From the NCBI GenBank assembly GCA_036274595.1, contig DASUFL010000065.1:1-22907 (forward strand): DNA of 22,907 bases, written 5' to 3'. Origin of the DNA: WS-9 sp036274595. GTDB lineage: Bacteria; Eisenbacteria; RBG-16-71-46; SZUA-252. The notes below the pieces were generated by a model that ran no database searches, was not told the DNA's origin, and worked only from the letters and a program-made list of their open reading frames with translations. Positions 7,200-12,961 of the stretch are shown here, piece by piece (within the stretch, counting starts at the first letter, position 1; every line of letters begins with the position of its first letter). The position numbers were made by a program, and so were the translations under genes.

Positions 7200-8884
7200 T
7201 CGTGCCGGACCTCCACGACCGCCCAGTCGGCGCCACGATGCGCGAGCGTGACCCGGACCGGCTTCGCATCCACGCCCTGGGCGCGGATCTCGAGGGTGAG
7301 TGGATTGTGGACGCGGGCGAGCGGACCCTCGTCGAGCGGAAGCTCCGGAGAGGTCAGGCGAACGGCATGGACCACGCCCTCCTTGTCCTTGCCCGTGACC
7401 ACCTCGTATTCGCGCGGCTTCGCGACGCCGACGTCGACCGCGAGGTCGCGGAAGCGAAGCGAGTTCCGCTCCACGACGAAGAAGTCGAGCGGCGTGACTT
7501 CCTTGAACCACGTCCGCGCGATTCGGTTGCGACGTTCGGCGAGGATTCGGAACAGATAGTCCTTCGCGGCCGGATCCTCGTAGCCCGCGGCGTCGATGGC
7601 CGCGCGAATCTGAGCGTCCGTGAACGAGGCCACCACTTTCGCTCCCCAGTATGCGTCGGCGCGCGTCATCTCCCGCCAGGGTGGGATCACCTGATAGCCC
7701 TTCCACCCTTTGGGCTTGAAGCCCTCCGCGTCGAAATTGCCCACGGACGGCATGCCGCTCTCCTGCTTGACCTTCCTCCAGGGTTCGACGATGAAGCCGA
7801 GCGTCAGGATGCGCTTCATGGTCCAGCCCAGGTCGATGCGCTCCTCGTACCCGGTCGGAAGCTGTTTCGGCCCCTCACCCGCGGCGCCGAGCGACCCGCT
7901 CGCGTCGAGCAGGCTGTGCACGAGGTGCCCCTCCTTCGATCCCTCGTCCTCGTGGAACATGTCGAGGGACTGCTGGTCCTTCACGTCCCAGTTGTTGACC
8001 CAGGAGTAAACCACGTAGAGGCCCCGGAGCTCCCGCCGATTCTTGTGGTGGTACCAGTCGTTCGGATCGTCGTCACGCCGGTTGCTGAAGCTCAACGGGC
8101 CGGCCGGCTTTCCCTTGAGAAAGAGGCTCGCGGCGGCGTAGTACCGGCCGTTCGCGGTCGCGCCCTCACGGAGCATGGCGTCCAGATACTCCTCCGTGAA
8201 CGGAGCCTCGCCGTCCTTTCCCTTCAAGAGCTCGTCGTCGATCTTGAGCTCGTCCCGCGTGAACGAGAACGCCTCGTCCTGGGAGAAGTTGTAGCCCGCC
8301 GCCCAGATGAGCCGGCTGGACACGACCGCCGCGCCGGATCCGAGCTGCGGATACCCTTTCGGATCGAGCTTCACGATCCACTTGTGGTCCGCCGCGTCCT
8401 TCACCTGGAACCCGGGCGTCACGCCCCCCTTCTTGGTGCTCGTGATCGTGTAGGGAGGCTCCGGATGGACCGGTCCCGCGGGTCCGTTCCGGACCTCCTC
8501 CGGCTTCAGCGCACGCACGTGGTTGCGCGGGGTGAACCAGCTCGACGCCGGCACCTCGTCGTACCTGTTGATGTTGACCGCGCGCTGGTTCGCCGTCACG
8601 CCCACCGGCTGGAGTGCCCATAGGATCTTGTCCGGGATGTCGAAGATCTGGCTCAGCTGATCCATGATCCCCTCGCGGTAGAGATTCTCCGCGAGATTGG
8701 GATCGCGCACCTTGGGCATGGAGATGGGACGATCGTCCCGATCGATGCAGGCGGAGGAATCGATCGGGACGCCCGTACCGATCTTGGTCGCGGCGGCCGC
8801 GGGCTGAACGAACGCGGCCCCGAGAACCCAGCCCACGATAGGCGCGAGCGCGAGCGCGCCACGCCGGATGCGAGAGCGCGCCAT
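7196..8884 (-). CDS. Secreted protein of an uncharacterised family with kinase-like motifs
   Basis: The protein has 562 residues and a signal peptide with cleavage probably near AAAA-TK (residue 32). I do not know a named family for it. The middle carries features of a protein-kinase-like or CotH/HipA-like fold. A strand with WIVKLDP (Lys172) would be the ATP-binding lysine. WVNNWDVKDQQSLD (Asp300, Gln304/305) resembles a catalytic loop of type D-x(4)-N with Asn replaced by Gln. HLVHSLLDASGSLG (Asp327) resembles a DFG-like metal site. From memory, related proteins elsewhere read H-D-D-x-x-x-x-N-x-L-D and DFGSTLG at these places. If the fold is right, it would act outside the cytoplasm. Its ATG shares one base with the stop of the upstream barrel gene, and its stop overlaps the phosphoesterase start, so the three are coupled. 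The kinase assignment is inference. Confidence 0.7.
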   Translation of the reverse strand: MARSRIRRGALALAPIVGWVLGAAFVQPAAAATKIGTGVPIDSSACIDRDDRPISMPKVRDPNLAENLYREGIMDQLSQIFDIPDKILWALQPVGVTANQRAVNINRYDEVPASSWFTPRNHVRALKPEEVRNGPAGPVHPEPPYTITSTKKGGVTPGFQVKDAADHKWIVKLDPKGYPQLGSGAAVVSSRLIWAAGYNFSQDEAFSFTRDELKIDDELLKGKDGEAPFTEEYLDAMLREGATANGRYYAAASLFLKGKPAGPLSFSNRRDDDPNDWYHHKNRRELRGLYVVYSWVNNWDVKDQQSLDMFHEDEGSKEGHLVHSLLDASGSLGAAGEGPKQLPTGYEERIDLGWTMKRILTLGFIVEPWRKVKQESGMPSVGNFDAEGFKPKGWKGYQVIPPWREMTRADAYWGAKVVASFTDAQIRAAIDAAGYEDPAAKDYLFRILAERRNRIARTWFKEVTPLDFFVVERNSLRFRDLAVDVGVAKPREYEVVTGKDKEGVVHAVRLTSPELPLDEGPLARVHNPLTLEIRAQGVDAKPVRVTLAHRGADWAVVEVRHE

Positions 8885-10224
8885 CAGAAGTCTCCCTTCA
8901 GATCGAGATAGACGGCGGTGCCCTCGTGGCTGTGCCCGATCTCGAGGCGCGCCGAGGTCGACGGGCTCAAGCGCGTGCGGAGACCGCCCCCGATGGAGCG
9001 GTGCGCTTGGCTCGCCACGAACGCCTCGGCGTAAGGGGCCACCTCTCCGTACTGGAGGAAGAGATCGGCCCAGATACGCCGCCACGCGATCCAGCGGTAC
9101 TCCGCGTGCGCCAGCATCAGCTGGCGATCGACGAAGCGGTTGCCCTTGAAGCCGGCGAAGCGAACCTCGTTGGCCGACGTCGGCATGCGGTAGAACGGGA
9201 TCTCCTCCGAGTCCCCGACCGGGTCGACCCCCTTGTAGACGTAGCGCAGCGCGATCACCCGCCGCTTCGAGAGCACCGGCATGTAGGCGCGCGCTTCGCC
9301 GGCCCAGTCGTAGTAGTCGAGGTTGTGCTCGTCGATGCTCTGATTGCGCAGCACGCGCCCCCGGAGATGCACGCCGAATGTGGGATCGGTTCGGGAGTCG
9401 GTCGAGGCCAGATCGGCGCCCGCCCCATAGCCGATCACCTTGGTATCCGACGTAAGCCCGGGCACGTCATCGGGCGAGAAGACGTCCTGAGCGCGCGGTA
9501 CGCCGGTGTAGCCTGGGCCGACGTTCACGTCGGAGATGCCGACGAGGCCATAGACGCGCCGATACGGGTCGGCTCCGAAATGAACGCCGACGCCGCCGGC
9601 GTTCTCGCGCCTCAAATAGATGGTCTTGTTGTAGACCGCCTCGTTCCCCAGGCCGTAGAAGCGCCGGTTGGGGAGGTAGTCGTAGCTGGCGTTCGCGGTG
9701 ACGCCGAGCGGCATGTGCCGATCGGTGACGGCCGCACGGAAGTGGATCTTGCGCGTGTCCTTGGTGGACCAGGTCGCAGTGAGATTCGACCGGGCGCCGA
9801 GACCTCCGTGCCCCTGAATGCTCACGCCCGCCGCTGGACCCGAGGTTCCGGAGATTCCGAACGCGGGACCGATGCGCACGCCGAGCCACTCCACGCGATG
9901 GGGTGGCTGGACCACGTACTGGCTTGCGAACCCAACGACCTTCTCGCTGCCGCGCGCGACCAGGCGCACCGGGAAGAAGACCAGGCGGAACGGAGTGCGG
10001 AGGACGGTCTCGGCGGTGCGCTCGTGATCGGGAGCCGCGACCCTCGCGTCGTCGCGAAGAGGCTCGACGCAGTAGGATGGAGCCACCCAGGTGCTGTCTC
10101 CAAAGCGCCCCGTGCCGGAGCCCTCCTGCGCGATGGCGATCCTCGCGAACGTGAGGATCGCGATGGCGCACGACAGGAGTCCCGCGAGCCGCAGAATTCG
10201 AATTCCAAGATGGATGCCGGACAA
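8884..10224 (-). CDS. Omp85/BamA-like outer-membrane beta-barrel protein
   Basis: The protein has about 446 residues. A signal peptide (LAGLLSCAIAILTFARIAIA, cleavage before QEGSG) is followed by a short periplasmic part and then alternating aromatic/polar beta-strands to a C-terminal Phe (VYLDLKGDF), as in outer-membrane barrels. Strands such as GYGAGADLASTDSRTDPTFG, and FAGFKGNRFVDRQLMLAHAEYRW near the end, resemble the bacterial surface antigen domain of BamA/TamA proteins (PF01103). No POTRA repeats are visible, so it is shorter than BamA or TamA. The start is probably TTG 10224: AGGAGG lies 11 bases upstream and the signal peptide then has normal length. ATG 10284 or 10311 would add an unlikely Pro-rich leader and lack a ribosome-binding site. 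It heads the operon that continues with the kinase-like protein. Confidence 0.75.
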   Translation of the reverse strand: MSGIHLGIRILRLAGLLSCAIAILTFARIAIAQEGSGTGRFGDSTWVAPSYCVEPLRDDARVAAPDHERTAETVLRTPFRLVFFPVRLVARGSEKVVGFASQYVVQPPHRVEWLGVRIGPAFGISGTSGPAAGVSIQGHGGLGARSNLTATWSTKDTRKIHFRAAVTDRHMPLGVTANASYDYLPNRRFYGLGNEAVYNKTIYLRRENAGGVGVHFGADPYRRVYGLVGISDVNVGPGYTGVPRAQDVFSPDDVPGLTSDTKVIGYGAGADLASTDSRTDPTFGVHLRGRVLRNQSIDEHNLDYYDWAGEARAYMPVLSKRRVIALRYVYKGVDPVGDSEEIPFYRMPTSANEVRFAGFKGNRFVDRQLMLAHAEYRWIAWRRIWADLFLQYGEVAPYAEAFVASQAHRSIGGGLRTRLSPSTSARLEIGHSHEGTAVYLDLKGDF

Positions 10225-10333
10225 AGTCAGAGGGCCCTCCTCTCTAGGGGGAATGGGTTGGGTGGGGAACCGCCCAATTCCCATTGGAAGGCCGTTGGAG
10301 GGCCCCCTCACGACGGACTGCCGGGAGCCGCGA

Positions 10334-10540
10334 TCAGTGGATCGTCATGCGGTCCGACCAGTCATGAACCTGACGCTCCGCTTCGTCGCGGGCGATTCCG
10401 TAGCGCTCTTGGATCTTGCCGATGAGCGCATCGCGCCGCCCGGCGACCACGTCCAGATCGTCGTCCGTGAGCTTGCCCCAGTGCTCCCGGGCCTTGCCCC
10501 GGATTTGCCTCCAGGTGCCTTCGATCTGATCCCAGTGCAT
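10334..10540 (-). CDS. CsbD family small stress protein
   Basis: This is a 68-aa hydrophilic protein, MHWDQIEGTWRQIRGKAREH followed by WGKLTDDDLDVVAGRRDALIG and a final helix. The pattern W-x-x-I-x-G-x-W-x-x-x-x-G-x-x-x-x-x-W-G-x-L-T-D-D-D-L is diagnostic of CsbD (PF05532), small general-stress proteins whose molecular role is unknown. The start at 10540 has GGGGGAA just upstream; the longer frame extends into the leader and does not look coding. It is preceded by a sigma-54-type site (10706-10721) and a leader hairpin. Confidence 0.93.
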   Translation of the reverse strand: MHWDQIEGTWRQIRGKAREHWGKLTDDDLDVVAGRRDALIGKIQERYGIARDEAERQVHDWSDRMTIH

Positions 10541-10663
10541 TGCTTCCCCCAGCCCAAGGGCGGGTCGTTGAATTGGAGCAGAGCCAGAATGCGGGGCGAA
10601 CATACTGCCGTCATAATCGGTCCAGTCGTTAGCCCCAACTCCCAGCGCCTGCTCGCATCGTGA

Positions 10664-10682
10664 GGCCGGTCCAGTACCGGCC
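10664..10682 (-). promoter_or_regulatory. Perfect 7-bp hairpin in the CsbD leader
   Basis: GGCCGGT and ACCGGCC form a perfect inverted repeat around a 5-nt loop. If the promoter at 10706-10721 is used, the hairpin lies about 13 nt from the 5' end of the CsbD transcript. No T-run follows, so it is not an obvious terminator. It may stabilise the mRNA or be a protein-binding site. Confidence 0.4.
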
Positions 10683-10705
10683 CGTAATCTCGTGACCGGG
10701 CAATG

Positions 10706-10721
10706 AGCAGCTATCATGCCG
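10706..10721 (-). promoter_or_regulatory. Putative sigma-54 promoter for CsbD
   Basis: On the minus strand the site reads CGGCATGATAGCTGCT. GG (10720-10719) and GC (10708-10707) have the exact sigma-54 -24/-12 spacing. Compared with the TGGCACG-N4-TTGCA consensus it differs at the first T, at C/T in CAC and at the first T of TTGC. The predicted transcript start is near 10695, leaving a leader of about 155 nt. Confidence 0.5.
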
Positions 10722-10816
10722 TTGTGAAGGCATGCGTAACTTATTGAATATCAATGGAGTCATGGGCTGCGTCGGGCGGACGATGTAATTCCTACATCGA
10801 GGTACATGGCATTTAC

Positions 10817-10846
10817 AAAAGGGGCCCCGCCGGATGGCGGAGCCCC
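10817..10846 (-). terminator. Rho-independent terminator after the 17M-type stress gene
   Basis: Read on the minus strand, GGGGCTCCGCC-ATCC-GGCGGGGCCCC is a stem of 11 pairs with one mismatch, followed directly by TTTTG. It begins 20 bases after the stop codon of the gene at 10867. Confidence 0.85.
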
Positions 10847-10866
10847 TCGGCCGTTCCTTGGGAAGC

Positions 10867-11358
10867 TCAGCTCCTGGTCTTCTCCGCTCCCGCGTTGTCC
10901 AGGATCTCCCGGGCCAGCTTCACCCGATCGTGGTGCGCATAGACGCCGAGCAGGATGCCCCCCTTGCTCAGCTCTCCGTGATAGAACTTCGCTTCGTGCT
11001 CGGGGATGCCGAGTCCGGTCAGACCTCCGATCAGACCTCCGGCGGCCCCGCCGGCCCCGAGTCCGGTCAAGGCCGCCACCACGGGCCCGGCCGCCAGGAA
11101 CGAAAGGGGAGGCACCGAAATCGTGGCGACTGCCGCGAGACCCGCGGCCACGGCGCCGAGCACACCGCCGACGGCAGCTCCCGTCGCCGCCCCTTCGGGC
11201 GCCTTTGTGGCCTGTTTCACCGCGAACTCCCGCCCATGCGTGGTCTCGGAAACGAGAAGGCTGATGTCTTCGGGCGCGAAGCCGGAGCGCATGAGCTCCT
11301 CGCTCGCGAGCTCGGCGCTCTCTCGAGACTGAAACATCCCAGTGACTAGCTTGGACAC
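10867..11358 (-). CDS. General stress protein 17M-like, glycine-zipper protein
   Basis: The 163-aa protein begins with MSKLVTGMFQSRESAELASE, a ferredoxin-like fold start of the heat-induced/general-stress 17M type (YflT/GSP17M, PF11181). Residues about 60-120 are a Gly/Ala-rich glycine-zipper region (GAATGAAVGGVLGAVAAGLA and AALTGLGAGGAAGGLIGGLT) that probably associates with or inserts into the membrane. A last part, YHGELSKGGILLGVYAHHD, closes the fold. The start is GTG at 11358, with a strong AAAGGAGG six bases upstream. It lies 45 bases after DUF6496 on the same strand, so the two are probably one transcript ending at the 10817-10846 terminator. Its biochemical role is unknown. Confidence 0.85.
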   Translation of the reverse strand: MSKLVTGMFQSRESAELASEELMRSGFAPEDISLLVSETTHGREFAVKQATKAPEGAATGAAVGGVLGAVAAGLAAVATISVPPLSFLAAGPVVAALTGLGAGGAAGGLIGGLTGLGIPEHEAKFYHGELSKGGILLGVYAHHDRVKLAREILDNAGAEKTRS

Positions 11359-11403
11359 GTCGAACCTCCTTTGTTCCTGCCCGTCGAGCGGGTCGGATCG
11401 ATT

Positions 11404-11589
11404 CTATTTGCGCTTGGAAGATCGCGGAACCTTGGCGCCTTTCTCGCGCGCCTCGCTGAGTCCGATCGCAATCGCCTGCTTGCGGCTCTTGACCGTGGCC
11501 CCGCTCCTTCCGCTCTTCAACGTTCCATGTTTCCTCTTGTGCATCGCGCGCTCCACCGACTTCTGCGCGGCCTGTCCGTATCGTGGCAT
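11404..11589 (-). CDS. DUF6496 family basic protein
   Basis: This is a 61-aa, very Lys/Arg-rich protein starting MPRYGQAAQKSVERAMHKRK and continuing LKSGRSGATVKSRKQAIAIG. The pattern (MPRYG..A..V.RAMHK.K.GTLKSGRSG..VKSRKQAIAIGLSEAR) is the DUF6496 signature. The function is unknown. Its charge and the similarity of its K-S-R-K-Q-A-I-A-I-A/G-L-S-E-A core to other small stress proteins suggest nucleic-acid contact, but this is inference. GGAGG lies 9-10 bases upstream of ATG 11589. It appears to be first in a two-gene transcript with the 17M-type gene. Confidence 0.88.
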   Translation of the reverse strand: MPRYGQAAQKSVERAMHKRKHGTLKSGRSGATVKSRKQAIAIGLSEAREKGAKVPRSSKRK

Positions 11590-11690
11590 GACTGCTTCCC
11601 TCCGGGCTCTCGTGACGTCTCCTTGACGCTTCCAGGTCCGATCGAATGCGCGCGAAGCCCGTCGCGCGAACCGGACGAACATGGCGCAAT

Positions 11691-11706
11691 CGCAGAGTTC
11701 ATGCCA
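11691..11706 (-). promoter_or_regulatory. Putative sigma-54 promoter for DUF6496-17M
   Basis: The minus strand reads TGGCATGAACTCTGCG. GG at 11705-11704 and GC at 11693-11692 are correctly spaced. It differs from consensus at C/T in CAC, at the first T of TTGC and at the last base. The predicted start is near 11680, about 90 nt before ATG 11589. Confidence 0.55.
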
Positions 11707-11747
11707 CGGTGGGCACTCCCCCTTGGTTCCGGGACGGCTACGTGACA

Positions 11748-11793
11748 TCCACCGAACGGATCCGATGTGGTCTGTGCAATGCTTTCCACCGAA
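11748..11793. repeat. 9-bp direct repeat between divergent promoters
   Basis: TCCACCGAA occurs at 11748-11756 and again at 11785-11793, offset by 37 bp. It lies in the 135 bp between the two divergent sigma-54-like promoters, where an NtrC-type activator would be expected to bind. CGGATCCG, an 8-bp palindrome, lies between the copies (near 11757-11764). Confidence 0.35.
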
Positions 11794-11841
11794 ATCCCCA
11801 AACCTACACGCGATTCCCTCACCAAAACGGGCACATAGCAT

Positions 11842-11857
11842 CGGCACGGTGCCTGCT
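11842..11857 (+). promoter_or_regulatory. Putative sigma-54 promoter for GT4-debranching enzyme
   Basis: CGGCACGGTGCCTGCT has GG at 11843-11844 and GC at 11855-11856, the sigma-54 spacing, with a perfect GGCACG -24 core and a TGCT -12 end. The transcript would start near 11868. GGCAC-G-GTGCC within it is also a palindrome, so a repressor-type operator is an alternative reading. Confidence 0.55.
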
Positions 11858-11869
11858 ATTCCGGGGATC

Positions 11870-12961
11870 GTGAACACTCGCCGAGTCGTGCGGGAACGGC
11901 TGCGCATCGCGCAGGTATCACCCCTCTACGAGTCCGTGCCTCCGCGCAGGTACGGAGGCACGGAGCGCGTCGTCAGCTATCTGACCGAGGAGCTCGTGGC
12001 GCAAGGGCACGACGTGACCCTGTTCGCGAGCGGCGACTCACGGACGTCGGCGCGCCTGGTAGGAGCCGCCCCACGCGCTCTTCGCCTGGACGGTCGCTGC
12101 CGGGATCCTCTCGCGCACCACATCCTGATGATCGAGGCGGTGTTCGCCCAGCAGGAGCGCTTCGATCTCATCCACTTCCACTGCGACTACCTCCACTTCC
12201 CGCTCTCGCGGCGGTCCCGCACGCCGTCCTTGACCACGCTGCACGGGCGGCTCGACCTGCCGGACCTCGTGCCGCTCTATCGCGAATACGGGGACATGCC
12301 GCTCGTCTCGATCTCGAACGCGCAGCGAGAGCCCATTCCGCGCGCCAATTGGCGCCAGACGATCCACCACGGCATCCCGGCGGGGATCTCGAGGCTCTAC
12401 CCGGAGCGGGGCCGGTATCTCGCCTTCGTTGGACGCGTGTCCCCGGAAAAGCGTGTGGACCGCGCCATCGAGATCGCGCATCGTGCAGGCCTCCCGATCA
12501 AGATCGCGGCCAAGGTGGACGCGGCGGATCGCGAGTACTTCGAGGACGTCGTGCGTCCCCTCCTCTCCGACCCCGGCATCGACTTCGTCGGGGAGATCGC
12601 GGAGGAGGACAAGGACGCGTTCCTGGGCCACGCGCTCGCGCTCCTCTTCCCGATCGACTGGCCCGAGCCGTTCGGGCTCGTCATGATCGAGGCGATGGCG
12701 CGGGGCACGCCCGTCATCGCGTTTCCGGGGGGCTCGGTGCGCGAGGTGGTGGAGAACGGCCTCACCGGCTTCGTGGTGAGCGAGATCCCGGACGCGGTCC
12801 GAGCGGTGGAGCGCGTCTCCTCCCTCGACCGCGCGGCCATCCGCCGGGAGTTCGAGCGGCGCTTCACGGCCGACCGCATGGCGCGCGATTACACCGGGCT
12901 CTACGCGCGCCAGATCGAGGAGCGTGCGCGCAAAGCATGCGAACCGGCATCGATGACCTGA
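11870..12961 (+). CDS. Glycosyltransferase family 4 (GT-B) protein
   Basis: The protein has about 363 residues and two Rossmann-like domains. The N-terminal half has RIAQVSPLYESVPPRRYGGT followed by ERVVSYLTEELVAQGHDVTL. The C-terminal half has FVGRVSPEKRVDRAIEIA (nucleotide-sugar side) and EPFGLVMIEAMARGTPVIAF, containing the E-x7-E motif of retaining GT4 enzymes, followed by GGSVREVVENGLTGFVV. Donor and acceptor sugars cannot be read from the sequence. The start is uncertain: GTG 11870 has CCGGGG close by, and GTG 11888 lies nearer the usual family N-terminus and fits better if transcription begins near 11868. The end overlaps the debranching-enzyme gene by 25 bp, so the pair is translated together and probably acts on one glucan or disaccharide pathway. 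Confidence 0.9.
   Translation: MNTRRVVRERLRIAQVSPLYESVPPRRYGGTERVVSYLTEELVAQGHDVTLFASGDSRTSARLVGAAPRALRLDGRCRDPLAHHILMIEAVFAQQERFDLIHFHCDYLHFPLSRRSRTPSLTTLHGRLDLPDLVPLYREYGDMPLVSISNAQREPIPRANWRQTIHHGIPAGISRLYPERGRYLAFVGRVSPEKRVDRAIEIAHRAGLPIKIAAKVDAADREYFEDVVRPLLSDPGIDFVGEIAEEDKDAFLGHALALLFPIDWPEPFGLVMIEAMARGTPVIAFPGGSVREVVENGLTGFVVSEIPDAVRAVERVSSLDRAAIRREFERRFTADRMARDYTGLYARQIEERARKACEPASMT

Noticed and set aside
5493..7559. 688-codon plus-strand open frame across the metallophosphoesterase
   Set aside because: Arg/Val/Glu/Asp-rich antisense shadow with no recognisable domain.
10275..10297. CCCATTGGAAGGCCGTTG resembling CCCATTGGGACGGCCGTTG at 17566-17583
   Set aside because: Same-orientation similarity with a one-base indel, but no plus-strand gene follows the first copy; no consistent role, likely chance.
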